A DNA stretch of 64,000 bases from the NCBI RefSeq assembly GCF_009696675.1, contig NZ_VULN01000010.1, forward strand, positions 34,379-98,378. Direction: 5' to 3'. This DNA is from Acidaminococcus fermentans (GTDB lineage Bacteria; Bacillota; Negativicutes; Acidaminococcales; Acidaminococcaceae). Under the pieces are notes generated by a model. That model was not told the DNA's origin. It did not search any database and saw only the letters and a program-made list of their open reading frames with translations. Positions 1 to 8,764 of the stretch are shown here, piece after piece (position 1 is the stretch's first letter; every line of letters starts with the position of its first letter). The translations under genes were made by a program, and so were the position numbers.

Positions 1-659
1 CGGGGCTTGAAGTAGATGTTCCTCCGTTCGTCCACCCCATAGACAAAGTCCGTGGCAAATTCCGACAGAGTCTTCAGCGCATCCTTGATGGTCACCCCGT
101 CGAACACGATCTTCGTACAGGTATAGCCGGCTTTCTCTATCTTGATATCGTTGAACACAATATCAAGATGCTTTTCCGCTTCCACCGCAATGTCTCGGAC
201 GATATCACCCGGGTCCATGTTCTCGTAGGTCTTGAAGATCAGGTAGCTGGACAGCTGGTTATAGTAGCCGTAGCCCTTGAAGGTGTAGGTGGTATCCGTG
301 GTCCCTTTCACCGGCCGGTTGATGATATAGCCGGAATACCAGGGAGAACGGTCCCCGAACAGGTGGATATCAATGCGCTGCATGTAATCCAATTCCGCAT
401 TGCTGGGCAGCTCATGGAAGGTCAGTTCCACGTTGCCGCAGCCGGTTTCCCCGATTTCGAACGTCACCTTGGACAGGGCGTTATGCTCTGCCCCGGACCC
501 GAAATAAGCCGTCTTGGTACCGCTCTTATTGTAGGCAATCACAGTAAATTGGCCAGGGTAAAAGTCAGGGACGGAAGTGTCAATGCTTCCTGCCCCGCCC
601 TGGTCTGGGCCCGCATAAATCAGATGGCCGAAAAGGCTTCTCCCGAACATCGTACTCAT
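1..659 (-). CDS. Phage tail protein after Dit, C-terminal part outside the window
   Basis: An open frame starts at an ATG at 659 and runs off the left edge without a stop, giving about 219 codons. Its ATG overlaps the stop of the distal tail gene (ATGA), so the two are translationally coupled. The position directly after tape measure and Dit is where siphoviruses encode the tail-associated or endopeptidase-like baseplate protein. The visible part is rich in beta-strand-like segments, and I recognise no catalytic motif. The assignment rests on gene order. Confidence 0.7.
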   Translation of the reverse strand, partial: MSTMFGRSLFGHLIYAGPDQGGAGSIDTSVPDFYPGQFTVIAYNKSGTKTAYFGSGAEHNALSKVTFEIGETGCGNVELTFHELPSNAELDYMQRIDIHLFGDRSPWYSGYIINRPVKGTTDTTYTFKGYGYYNQLSSYLIFKTYENMDPGDIVRDIAVEAEKHLDIVFNDIKIEKAGYTCTKIVFDGVTIKDALKTLSEFATDFVYGVDERRNIYFKP

Positions 660-1450
660 ACGAACCACCTGTTGGTAAAGCTGATTTCAATGGTCCCTGC
701 GTCCCCTGTGTAATAGAACAGGTTCTTGCCGGGTTTCACGTGCAGGAACTGCCCAGAGAACGTATTGATGCTATTGGCCTTGTCCCGCCATACGGTCCCT
801 GCATCCCCGTTCACTGTCACGGTGGCCGGAGCAATCAGCAGGGCATCTGACAGGCTGAATTCCTCTTTCGCCTGTTTGTGGTAGATGTGGATTTTGGCCA
901 TGGACTTCACCGGGATGAACCGGAACGTCAATGGCGTGTCCACGCTGCCCAGGTTGTCCACATAGATTTCCGCATTCTCCACCGCTCTGGGAAACACTTT
1001 GGTGATCTTCGTAGTGTGCCCTTCATAGCGGAACGGGTCCGCCAACAGCAGGGAAACCGTAATCTCACTCCACCGCTGTTGGAAGCCCTTCTGGTATTTG
1101 TGGGTGATCTTAGAAACGCCGGCTACCCGGAATTTCCGGTCGGACCGTCCCACATACAGGTCATAGTTGGTCTGGCAGAAGTAGGTGTAGGCCGTATTCA
1201 GGGCATAGTCATGATCCTGCTCCGTAGCACCGTGCATGAAGAATTCCACCTTGATGGTACGGCCGGAAATCCGGCCATCTCCCACTACGTTGCCGCCGTG
1301 GGAGAAAGCCTTGTCCTCCAGCTTATTCCGGAAGGTGTAGGCCCCTGCATCCGAAATGGACCACAAAGCCGGCAGGGAATACTCCGTACCGGCACTGGTC
1401 ACAATCTTTAGTTTGGTGTCCTTCAGGACGTGTCTTGCTAGCTGCTTCAT
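656..1450 (-). CDS. Distal tail protein (Dit-like)
   Basis: 264 residues from ATG 1450; a GTG three bases upstream is also possible. The ATG overlaps the tape-measure stop (ATGA). Size, order after the tape measure, and the N-terminal half (a Dit-type segment with aromatic-rich strands such as YTYFCQTNYDLYVG, then a PFRYEG stretch near the middle) fit the Siphovirus tail component/Dit family, which forms the hub between tail tube and baseplate. The C-terminal half looks like the usual galectin-like beta domain. Expressed with the late tail genes. Confidence 0.75.
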   Translation of the reverse strand: MKQLARHVLKDTKLKIVTSAGTEYSLPALWSISDAGAYTFRNKLEDKAFSHGGNVVGDGRISGRTIKVEFFMHGATEQDHDYALNTAYTYFCQTNYDLYVGRSDRKFRVAGVSKITHKYQKGFQQRWSEITVSLLLADPFRYEGHTTKITKVFPRAVENAEIYVDNLGSVDTPLTFRFIPVKSMAKIHIYHKQAKEEFSLSDALLIAPATVTVNGDAGTVWRDKANSINTFSGQFLHVKPGKNLFYYTGDAGTIEISFTNRWFV

Positions 1451-4400
1451 CACGCACCTCGCAGTCCGGCCAGGACCATGTCATTGAAGCCACCGAACAG
1501 GTCGTCTTCATCATCCCGGGAATTGATGTTCCCGTAGATGTTCTGGGTGGCCACCACGGTATTCTGCCGGTTGTCGTCCCCACCGCCGAACAGTTTGTCC
1601 AGCAGGCTGGGCTTCAGCGGCAGGACTGCCTCGTCATACCGGCCTTCCCCGATCAGGGCAGCCGTCGGGCCAGTGACCACACCGCCCGTGGCCATGCCAG
1701 GGAGCTTGTCCAGAAGGCTGGTATCTCCGATTTGAATAGCCGGTCCCGTGCTTTTGGTGGTGGTTTCCTGAACGCCGCTATTCGTGTCACCTGCCCCAAT
1801 GCCGCCTTCTTTTCCTTTGAAGACGGCCTGCGCAGCTTTTGCAATCGTTCCAGCAGCGAAAGCGGCTATGCCCATCTGTTTGGAAACTAAAGCACCTGCT
1901 CCAGCCGCCCCTGCCGGGTTGGCCGCAATGACGGCTGCTGTGGCCACGCTGGCCATAACAGTTGCTTTGGCAGCGGCAGCTTCCGTTTCAGCTGCCGTAT
2001 TCTTCATTTCCTGCTTGTGCCGGTTATTCCCCAGTCCCATAGCCATGATCCATCCGGAAATCACCTTCTGGATGACTCCCTGGATCAGCTGTTTCAGGAG
2101 GGTCTTGGCCAGATTACTCATGACTTGGCTGAACTTCTTACCCTCCACCACGCACTGGGCAATTCCGGATGCAATCCCGTCCTGGACCTGCACCGCCATG
2201 TTGGTCAGCATGGTCTGCATGTACTCACCCCAGCTGACGGAAGCCAGCATCAGTTCGTCCATCCACACCCGGCGCTGTTCGGCCAGGTATTGTTCATTGG
2301 CCAGGGTCGTAGCATAGCTTTGGCCGGTAATTTCGTCCTTGGCCGTCATCTGGGCCAGGAAATCGTCCAGTTCGGTGGCCATCATGGCCTTTTTCTGGGC
2401 ATATTGTGCCTCAGCTACCTGGGTTTCGTAAGAGCCCATCTGGTCAACCGCTTGCTGTTTGACCTTCTGCCGGGCTGCTTCTGCCTCAGCGTCAATGTTG
2501 GTGATGGCATCCTGGGTTTCCTGGGCTGCAGCAATGGCAGCAGCTTTCTCCTTTTCGTATTCAGCGATCCGATTCTGGGTCTGCAATTGAAGCGTTTTCA
2601 ACGCTTCGGCGTCTTTGGCATCCCCATTCCCAGAACTGATCTTCTCCTGGAGTTTGGCAATCTTTTCCTGATTGCTGGCCATCTGTTTCTGGAAGGCCAG
2701 GGTCTTTTCCCCGCCTTCCGTGTACTTGGCCGCATCCTCCTGGGCCTTTTGCCATTCCTCATGGAATTTGGCCTGGGCCTCGTTGATTTTCAGGATCTTC
2801 TGCTTGGTTTCATCCAGGATTTTGGTATAGGCGTCCACGTCTTTGGGTTTGGTCGTGTCAGAGAAGGATTTCCGGGTGTTGTACACCGGGTTCTTCTTGT
2901 TGGCATCCATGCTCACGGCATCTTCCACAGCCCCTTGTACAAAGCTGGAGATTTTAGCAGATTCTGCAATGGATTGACCAATAGACCCCAACACAGCTTT
3001 TTTCAAAGGTATTACAGCCTCCGGTCCTGCTTCCCCGACAACGGCTGGAGTACCATGTTTCAGCTGGCCGCCATTGGCCAGGGCCGGAATTCTTCCACCA
3101 ACGACACCGCCGGTGGCAAAACTGCCGAAGACACCGCCCTGGGCATAGCCATCAGGCATAACACCAGGTGCATCATGAGAGCCTCGAATAATTTTGTTTA
3201 CCACAAAATCAATGGGATGAGAGCAAAGCTGTACAAAGCCTTCCCATAAGCCCGTTACAAACTTGATGGCGCCACCAATTACACTTCTTATGTCTTTACC
3301 AATATTTTCAAAATAAGGAGAAACTGCATTGTAAACATTCGCTACGACATTAATCAGGGCTACAAAACCTTGGACAAGCATAGTAAGCGCAGCTACGGCA
3401 ACCATCACAGCTGCTTCAACTATGGGACCGATACGTTCCAAAAGGTCATTCACCATTATAAGAATGGCCGTAATATCAAGGTCTGCAAAAGCATCACAAA
3501 TCTTTTTCCAACCAGATGCCACAATATCGCAAACATTTCTTGCTGTATTTCCCAAATCCCAAAAAACAGCCAGAAGCTCGGGGCTGACAGCGCTCACTTG
3601 GTTTAAAATCGCCTGCCCAATCCCGACGCTAGAGACGTCTTTTTTGACTTGTTCCAGCCCTTCTCGGAATTTAGATATTACATCTCCCCAACCGGTTAAA
3701 ATCCCTGTAAGATTAAACGACTTACTGATAATATCTCCAATTCCAGCCATGCTGTTGGATATGCTTTCCTGTAAGTTGGAAAAAGCGGCCATCAAGGTAC
3801 CATTCATTCTGGCTGTAGCCCCTTTAGTCCTCTCTTCGATTGCATTCCATAGCTCATTAATAGCATCTTCCCCCAGCTGCCCCGCTTCAGACATCTTCCT
3901 GAGTTCCGCCACCGACAACCCCATATGATCTGCCAGCAGCTTCCAAGCGGGGATATTGGCATTGGTCAACTGCAGCATATCCTGCCCATTGATTTTCCCG
4001 GCTGCCGCCATCTGGCTCAGCGCTAGTGTAGCAGAGCCGATTTGCTCAGAAGTCAGGCCAAAGGCAGACCCCAGGTCCACAATCTTTGTCATCTTCCCGA
4101 CAGCCGTTTCCGCATTGTCTCCCATGTTGACCCATTGACGGGCCAGAGGAATCAATTCGTTGGTATCGTAGGCAGACTGTTCGCCCAAGGCTCGCATTCC
4201 GTTGATCAGCTTGTCAGTTTCCTCGGAAGAGCCCAGGACGAAATCCAGGCCTTGCCGCAGCACTTCCATATTCGCCGATGCTTCCAGGGCTTTTTTGCCC
4301 AGGCTGGTAATGGCGCCAACGGTAAAAGCTCCGGCAATCATGCCCTTGATTTTCCCAATGGCACTGGCCAGGGCATCTGTATCAGCCTTGGTCTGTTTCA

Positions 4401-4563
4401 GGCTCTGCGAAGCCCTCTGGGCTCCGTTGGCCAGCTCCGGCATGCCTGCATTGCCAACCTTTTTGCCACTCAGTTCATCCACAGACCGGGTGACTTGCTT
4501 GATGACGCTCAGGCAGCCGTTGGCATCAGCCTTCAGCGTTACAGTAATTTCATGGTCGCTCAT
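1450..4563 (-). CDS. Tape measure protein
   Basis: 1037 residues. Residues about 85-290 match the tape-measure N-terminal domain (alternating helices with NMGDNAETAVGKMTKIVDLG and QMAAAGKINGQDMLQLTNA). Hydrophobic helices follow near 370-420 and a long charged coiled coil near 590-740. Two copies of the GE-x-GPEAVIPL/GEGRYDEAVLPL type motif, common in these proteins, lie near 520 and 990. The protein sets tail length and is ejected with DNA. Bases about 3180-3800 are visibly AT-richer than the rest, suggesting an exchanged central module. The start overlaps the GT frame by 14 nt and has a GGAGGGAG ribosome-binding site. Confidence 0.9.
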   Translation of the reverse strand: MSDHEITVTLKADANGCLSVIKQVTRSVDELSGKKVGNAGMPELANGAQRASQSLKQTKADTDALASAIGKIKGMIAGAFTVGAITSLGKKALEASANMEVLRQGLDFVLGSSEETDKLINGMRALGEQSAYDTNELIPLARQWVNMGDNAETAVGKMTKIVDLGSAFGLTSEQIGSATLALSQMAAAGKINGQDMLQLTNANIPAWKLLADHMGLSVAELRKMSEAGQLGEDAINELWNAIEERTKGATARMNGTLMAAFSNLQESISNSMAGIGDIISKSFNLTGILTGWGDVISKFREGLEQVKKDVSSVGIGQAILNQVSAVSPELLAVFWDLGNTARNVCDIVASGWKKICDAFADLDITAILIMVNDLLERIGPIVEAAVMVAVAALTMLVQGFVALINVVANVYNAVSPYFENIGKDIRSVIGGAIKFVTGLWEGFVQLCSHPIDFVVNKIIRGSHDAPGVMPDGYAQGGVFGSFATGGVVGGRIPALANGGQLKHGTPAVVGEAGPEAVIPLKKAVLGSIGQSIAESAKISSFVQGAVEDAVSMDANKKNPVYNTRKSFSDTTKPKDVDAYTKILDETKQKILKINEAQAKFHEEWQKAQEDAAKYTEGGEKTLAFQKQMASNQEKIAKLQEKISSGNGDAKDAEALKTLQLQTQNRIAEYEKEKAAAIAAAQETQDAITNIDAEAEAARQKVKQQAVDQMGSYETQVAEAQYAQKKAMMATELDDFLAQMTAKDEITGQSYATTLANEQYLAEQRRVWMDELMLASVSWGEYMQTMLTNMAVQVQDGIASGIAQCVVEGKKFSQVMSNLAKTLLKQLIQGVIQKVISGWIMAMGLGNNRHKQEMKNTAAETEAAAAKATVMASVATAAVIAANPAGAAGAGALVSKQMGIAAFAAGTIAKAAQAVFKGKEGGIGAGDTNSGVQETTTKSTGPAIQIGDTSLLDKLPGMATGGVVTGPTAALIGEGRYDEAVLPLKPSLLDKLFGGGDDNRQNTVVATQNIYGNINSRDDEDDLFGGFNDMVLAGLRGA

Positions 4564-4870
4564 GTTTCAGTTTCTCCCTCCTTTCTTCCTCAGCCTTGGC
4601 CATGGCCAGCCATTCGTCCTGTTCCTCCTGGGCCGTGGCCGTCCTGAAGTCCTCCGGGAGGAGTTTTGCCGGAGTCACCGGGCGTTTCGGGGATCGGTAG
4701 CCGGCATTGATCACCGGGATGGTGATGAAAGAGGCGGTGAACATCCGCTGGTTCTTCATCCGCACCCCATAGCCTTCAATCCGCCTCTGGATTTCCCAGG
4801 GCGTGGCCTGTCCGATTTCGTCCCCGGTCATGCCCAGCTCCCCGTAGCAGATGGGAAGGATCAGCCCCAC
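4550..4870 (-). CDS. Tail assembly chaperone GT frame (reached by -1 frameshift)
   Basis: This frame (about 106 codons counted from a GTG at 4870) has no convincing start or ribosome-binding site. It is open back to the end of the upstream chaperone gene and lies in its -1 frame. A perfect slippery heptamer (A AAA AAC) sits two codons before the upstream stop. After slippage the ribosome would read CGT GTA GAG and enter this frame with no intervening stop. This matches the lambda G/GT type arrangement, where the fusion is needed for tail assembly. The C-terminal part is acidic and helical (EEQDEWLAMAKAEEERREK). Confidence 0.75.
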   Translation of the reverse strand: MGLILPICYGELGMTGDEIGQATPWEIQRRIEGYGVRMKNQRMFTASFITIPVINAGYRSPKRPVTPAKLLPEDFRTATAQEEQDEWLAMAKAEEERREKLKHERP

Positions 4871-4890
4871 ATATTCGTCAAAGGACGTCC

Positions 4891-4921
4891 AGGGGGCTGA
4901 TTTCCCCTCTACACGTTTTTT
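4891..4921 (-). other. Programmed -1 ribosomal frameshift signal
   Basis: On the minus strand the heptamer AAAAAAC occupies 4915-4921, phased as A AAA AAC in the zero frame (GAA AAA AAC GTG TAG). About six bases downstream, AGGGG (4904-4908) can pair with CCCCT (4891-4895) to form a short stem. The -1 frame after slippage is continuous with the frame at 4550-4870. Slippery heptamer, spacer and stem together match the classical design. Confidence 0.8.
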
Positions 4922-5340
4922 TCGGTCTTTTCCTGTTTGGCTTCTTCTTTTTCTTCCACCAGGTCCTTGCTCTTCACCTTCATGGTCTTCAGCATCTCAT
5001 TGGACTGTTTCACCCCGAAGATGCCGGAAACCGCCAGGGTAATGAAGAACACCGCTTCGGCCTGCTGGATGCCTTCTTCCAGGGAAATAGCCTCGATGAC
5101 CTTCCCCGCTGCCTTGGATTCTTCCTTATCTCCGGCTGCAAAGAGCATGATCCGGTAGGCTTCCATGAGAGCAGCCAGAGGCATGGTGTTGTGGACCTTC
5201 TGGAAGTCGAAATAGGATTTCCCGCCAAAAGCAACAGCCTCCAGCTCCTGGAGGCCGTTGATGGTCAGACGGAAATGATAGGTTTTCTTGCCGGCTTTGA
5301 CCCAGACAATCCGGGTCACTTTGTTATATGTAATATCCAT
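4909..5340 (-). CDS. Tail assembly chaperone (G-like)
   Basis: 143 residues between the tail tube gene and the tape measure, the standard place for the tail chaperone. It starts at ATG 5340 with an AAGGTGA ribosome-binding site. The N-terminal part (TRIVWVKAGKKTYHFRLTIN) is strand-rich. The C-terminus is a highly charged, lysine/glutamate-rich tail that ends at the slippery site. The unshifted product is the G form, and a fraction would carry the GT extension. Expected role: bind tape measure and tube subunits during assembly. It should be absent from the virion. Confidence 0.75.
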   Translation of the reverse strand: MDITYNKVTRIVWVKAGKKTYHFRLTINGLQELEAVAFGGKSYFDFQKVHNTMPLAALMEAYRIMLFAAGDKEESKAAGKVIEAISLEEGIQQAEAVFFITLAVSGIFGVKQSNEMLKTMKVKSKDLVEEKEEAKQEKTEKNV

Positions 5341-5351
5341 GGATGTTCACC

Positions 5352-5879
5352 TTATTTCCCCGTTCCGGTGGTCGTAGTAGAAGCCGCAGCCGTGGTTCCC
5401 ACAGAATCCACGCTGGTCAGTTTCTCGTAGTATTTCGGCGCCCCGATGCCTTCCAGCTTCAGAGAGAAGGTGGCAATGTCATCGTGGGGCGTTTCGTCGC
5501 TCAGTTCCGTGATGGAATACCAGTTCCGGTCCGCCGTCTTGTTCTTGCTGTCGTACCGGCAGATATCCACCGGTTCCCCGGCATTGAAGGCATCACGCAG
5601 GGCCTGATAGGCTTCGTCCCCGCCGACGATGTTCCCTTCCACGCTCAGTTCAGACGTTTTGATGCCAGGATATTTTTCACCCCAGCCGCCGCTGGTCTTG
5701 TCGCTGGCGTCGATGGAGTCAGCGCTCAGATCCAGGTCACCGGATTTCTGGCCACCGATCATGGCCCACTTGGGAGAGGCTTCCGTAGCACTTTCCCCGA
5801 AATTCAGGTATACAAGTACATATTTGCCTTCCAGCTTGGTGTGTACCGCCGCCAGTTTGGCACGAACTTTGTCTGCCAT
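5352..5879 (-). CDS. Major tail tube protein
   Basis: 175 residues from ATG 5879. An earlier ATG at 5885 lies too close to the AAGGAGGA site. The length, the beta-rich composition and a segment like KWAMIGGQKSGDLDLSAD followed by SWGEKYPG-type loops fit the TP901-1/lambda V class of tail tube subunits. The serine/threonine-rich C-terminal tail (STTTTGTG) looks disordered. It lies between the tail completion and chaperone genes, as expected, and should be one of the most abundant virion proteins. Confidence 0.8.
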   Translation of the reverse strand: MADKVRAKLAAVHTKLEGKYVLVYLNFGESATEASPKWAMIGGQKSGDLDLSADSIDASDKTSGGWGEKYPGIKTSELSVEGNIVGGDEAYQALRDAFNAGEPVDICRYDSKNKTADRNWYSITELSDETPHDDIATFSLKLEGIGAPKYYEKLTSVDSVGTTAAASTTTTGTGK

Positions 5880-5891
5880 TTTCATTCCTCC

Positions 5892-6293
5892 TTAAAAACA
5901 GGCTTTCACATTGTAGACAAGGACGGCAGCACCGGGGTTTCGGCCCCGCTGCCCCTGGGCAATGCCGAATTGGATGGTATCCACATGGCCGTCCATGACG
6001 TCCGTCCCATTAAGGGCCTTCCGGACCTTCATGGTCAAATCTTCCAGCCGCAGGGCTGACTGATCGGGCACAATTATGGTCACATTGAAGGCAATGGTTC
6101 CTTCCTCGTCCACTTTGTCCTGTCCGTTAAATTTGATGTTGTCCGCTGCAATGGTCCCGGTGGCAGATGCCCCCAGGGCTGGGCCTTTCACTTCCTCCAC
6201 CCAGGGAATTTCCGGGACCGCTTCCTCCAATAGCTCACGGATGGCAGCCGAATAATCGTCTATCCCCGGTAAATATTCACCGTTTTCGTCCAT
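5892..6293 (-). CDS. Tail completion/terminator-like protein
   Basis: 133 residues, directly upstream of the tail tube gene. The size and the fold suggested by an alternating N-terminal helix and strands (FNVTIIVPDQSALRLEDL, then a helix MKVRKAL) fit the neck/tail terminator group found at this place in many siphoviruses. The start overlaps the previous gene by 34 nt, so coupled translation is likely. The family is inferred mostly from order and length. Confidence 0.55.
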   Translation of the reverse strand: MDENGEYLPGIDDYSAAIRELLEEAVPEIPWVEEVKGPALGASATGTIAADNIKFNGQDKVDEEGTIAFNVTIIVPDQSALRLEDLTMKVRKALNGTDVMDGHVDTIQFGIAQGQRGRNPGAAVLVYNVKACF

Positions 6294-6655
6294 GGGCTGC
6301 CTCCTTTTTCCGTTTCTCCGCCGTTGAAGTCCGATGCTGTCAGATCTTTCAAGAGGCTCTTGGCCTGATCGTCATACAGCTTGTACTTCCGTTCATAGAT
6401 GTCATCCTGCCGGCTGCCGGAATAGCTGCCGATCTGCACCGTGGGGTCAGTCCCCACCAGTTCCAGGCAGCAGGCCCGGCAGGCTTCCACAATCCCGTAC
6501 CGCTTCAGCAGGTTGCTGGGTACGATGGCAGCCTCGTCCACCCCGTAGGTGGCTGCCAGCCGCACGATTGTTTCATTAGCCAGTGCCAGGTTCCCGGCCG
6601 TGACCCGTCCTTTCAGGATGGCGTCCGTAATGTCTTCTGCTTTGATCAGATCCAT
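6260..6655 (-). CDS. Head-tail connector protein
   Basis: 131 residues. The N-terminal half is all-helical (DITDAILKGRVTAGNLALANETIVRLA...), typical of the gp6/gp15-like head completion proteins that add a ring under the portal. It sits between the HK97 gp10-like gene and the tail completion gene. A lysine/aspartate-rich C-terminal tail follows. Expected to close the capsid after DNA packaging. Order and helical pattern are the main evidence. Confidence 0.6.
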   Translation of the reverse strand: MDLIKAEDITDAILKGRVTAGNLALANETIVRLAATYGVDEAAIVPSNLLKRYGIVEACRACCLELVGTDPTVQIGSYSGSRQDDIYERKYKLYDDQAKSLLKDLTASDFNGGETEKGGSPWTKTVNIYRG

Positions 6656-6659
6656 AAAA

Positions 6660-7112
6660 TCACCCCATCCCCAGTTTCTCGGCTGCCTTCTTGAACCGGC
6701 TGATGATGGCCGGTTTTTCCTTGTCGAAGGCGTTGAAAATGAACGGATCTGCCTGGATACCTTTCACCTGGGAGCGCTTTGAGAACACGAACTGCCCGCC
6801 CTCGGACCAGCGCAGCACCGTCTTGCTCCGTGGCACGATGGTATGGGAACGGGTGCCCTGGTGCTGATAAACAGCATGGGGCAGGGTCGTGTAGACCGTT
6901 CCCGCCAGATGGTCGCCGCTTCCTTCCACAGTGGTGTGGATGGAGCCTTCGGCCTGGCCGGTCCGGGAGATGAACTTATGTTCCTCCCGGGCCCGTTCCT
7001 GCACATCCCGTACCGAAATGTCCATGGCTTCCCGCAGCTGCTTCTGGACTTCTCCCGGCGCCTGCCTCAGCTTCTTGCTTAAGGCATCAGCCCGGAACGA
7101 TACCCTGACCAT
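6660..7112 (-). CDS. HK97 gp10-like neck protein
   Basis: 150 residues. The segment AGTVYTTLPHAVYQHQGTRSH with the surrounding helix of residues 5-45 is characteristic of the HK97 gp10 family, which acts in head-tail joining. A lysine-rich C-terminal helix (FNAFDKEKPAIISRFKKAAEKLG) matches the family's tail. It lies two bases from the coat gene stop, in the normal head-to-tail gene order. Confidence 0.75.
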   Translation of the reverse strand: MVRVSFRADALSKKLRQAPGEVQKQLREAMDISVRDVQERAREEHKFISRTGQAEGSIHTTVEGSGDHLAGTVYTTLPHAVYQHQGTRSHTIVPRSKTVLRWSEGGQFVFSKRSQVKGIQADPFIFNAFDKEKPAIISRFKKAAEKLGMG

Positions 7113-7114
7113 GA

Positions 7115-7963
7115 TCAGGGCGTAACGGTTTCAGCCTTGGGGTTGGTGTTCAGGGTCACCAGAGCTTTCGGCTGCACCACCAGGGACCCATAGACCAGCA
7201 GGCCACGGACTGCATCGCTGAAGTCTTTTTCCAGCCGCAGAGATTCCGTCTTGATGATCTGGGTGGCCATGGAGATTGCCGCATTGGTACCGGCCATAAC
7301 GGACGTGGTATCAGTGGATTTCACATAGGCCAGGTTGTTGGATTCATAGATCTGGAAGCCAGCTGCAGAACCCACGTTGCCGGTGGTCAGACGGCTTTCC
7401 GCCGCTGCGCTGCCGGTCCCAACGAAACGCTGGTCCTTCTGCAGCAGTCCATACAGCCAGGGCGGGATCACCAGCCAGCGGCCGATCCGGGGCACGTTGT
7501 TTTCGTCCAGCTTGGTACCCATCTTCACGATGGTTTCGTAAGCCTGTTCCGGGGCTTCCATGTCCTTCAGGGTCAGGATGGTGCCGGCTTCCTTGGCGTG
7601 GCCGGCTACCCGCTGATCGATTACATCACGCAGGGCGTAGGAGGCCCGTTCCAGGCTCCGGTCCATCAGGTCGATGTTGGCCTGGGCGGCGTCCACGTCG
7701 TTCACCTTCAGGGCGAAGTATTTCTGCTGATCGATGACCAGTTCAGTGGGGGTTCCGTCGGTGTCGTCATACACCAGATCAGTGCCTTTCTTATAATCTT
7801 TGATGGTTACGTCAGCGATCTGGTTGATCTTCACCCGGTCGCCCAGGTTCTTGATTTCCCCTTCATAATCCCGGTTCACCAGGTTGCCCAGGACCAGGTT
7901 CTTGTCCAGGTGGTCCAGCAGTCTGGCAGACCACAGGGCAGGGATAAAAGTGCTGATTGCCAT
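7115..7963 (-). CDS. Major capsid protein (P22/gp5-like coat)
   Basis: 282 residues. It begins MAISTFIPALWSARLLDHLD, a start typical of P22-type coat proteins (short N-arm, then DRVKINQIADVTIKDY...). It contains the WLVIPPWLYGLL segment and ends with a strand-rich domain (RGLLVYGSLVVQPKALVTL). The scaffold gene lies immediately upstream, which supports a scaffold-dependent HK97-fold coat. There is no sign of an N-terminal protease-cleaved delta domain. Confidence 0.88.
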   Translation of the reverse strand: MAISTFIPALWSARLLDHLDKNLVLGNLVNRDYEGEIKNLGDRVKINQIADVTIKDYKKGTDLVYDDTDGTPTELVIDQQKYFALKVNDVDAAQANIDLMDRSLERASYALRDVIDQRVAGHAKEAGTILTLKDMEAPEQAYETIVKMGTKLDENNVPRIGRWLVIPPWLYGLLQKDQRFVGTGSAAAESRLTTGNVGSAAGFQIYESNNLAYVKSTDTTSVMAGTNAAISMATQIIKTESLRLEKDFSDAVRGLLVYGSLVVQPKALVTLNTNPKAETVTP

Positions 7964-7969
7964 AATTCA

Positions 7970-8650
7970 TCATCCTTTCTTCATGCTGTCTTTGATTTCA
8001 TTCCAGTGTTCGTTGATCTGTGCCGGCGTCATGCCTTTCAGATCGTCCATGGTATACACCTTCTTGGGGCTTCCGGCACTGCCGCTTCCGGCGCCGCCTG
8101 CGGCCGTGTTCTTCACAGCCCAGGGATTGCCGGCCAGCCAGCCGTTCACGCCCTCTTCAATGGAAACCGTCTTGTCCCCGGCCTTCATGCCCAGGGAATC
8201 GTCATCTCCAACCACAACCTGGTCAGAGAGCAGCTTCACAAAGGCGTCCGGATTCAGGGCGTTCCCTTTGGCCAGGGCGGCCTGCAGTGCAGCATGCATT
8301 GCCGTGTTGATCCGCTTCGTGTGTTCCGCTTTGGCTTTTTCTTCAGAGGCAGCATATTTGTCCGTCAGCTCCTTCACCTGGTTCTGCAGGGTGTTGATCT
8401 GGCCGCCCAGAGATTCCGGGTTCCCCAGTTTTCTCACTTCGTCGAAGAGAGTCCGCATGTTCAGCAAAGATTCCTCCGGATTCTTGCTTTCCCGGATGCC
8501 AAGGGCGTCCAGCACCTTGTTCCGGTCCACCCGATAGGCTGCGGCTTCATTCCGGGCGGTGCTGATAATGGACTGAAGATCAGCCACCATAGCACCCCCG
8601 TTGTCAGCCTTGCCAAGGGACTCGAAGATTTGTTCCAGTGTGTATGCCAT
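7970..8650 (-). CDS. Capsid scaffolding protein
   Basis: 226 residues, helical and highly charged, with a coiled-coil stretch near residues 75-125 (LRNQVKELTDKYAASEEKAKAEH-like pattern) and a small basic C-terminal helix (NEHWNEIKDSMKKG) of the kind that binds coat subunits. It lies immediately before the coat gene, as in other scaffold-coat pairs. It is expected to direct procapsid assembly and then leave. A strong GGAGGAACAAAC ribosome-binding site precedes the ATG at 8650. Confidence 0.82.
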   Translation of the reverse strand: MAYTLEQIFESLGKADNGGAMVADLQSIISTARNEAAAYRVDRNKVLDALGIRESKNPEESLLNMRTLFDEVRKLGNPESLGGQINTLQNQVKELTDKYAASEEKAKAEHTKRINTAMHAALQAALAKGNALNPDAFVKLLSDQVVVGDDDSLGMKAGDKTVSIEEGVNGWLAGNPWAVKNTAAGGAGSGSAGSPKKVYTMDDLKGMTPAQINEHWNEIKDSMKKG

Positions 8651-8722
8651 GTTTGTTCCTCCTGCCCGCCTGGGGCAATTGATTTATATAGACCGGCGCC
8701 TGGCCGATGCTATCAGGGTAAT

Positions 8723-8747
8723 AAAAAAGCAGGCCCATAAGGTCTGC
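8723..8747 (-). terminator. Terminator after the secreted moron-like gene
   Basis: On the minus strand a GCAGACC/GGCCTGC stem (one wobble or mismatch) is followed by six T. It lies 18 bases past the stop at 8765 and resembles the hairpin upstream of the same gene. Confidence 0.65.
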
Positions 8748-8764
8748 ACAGGGTAATGTATGGG

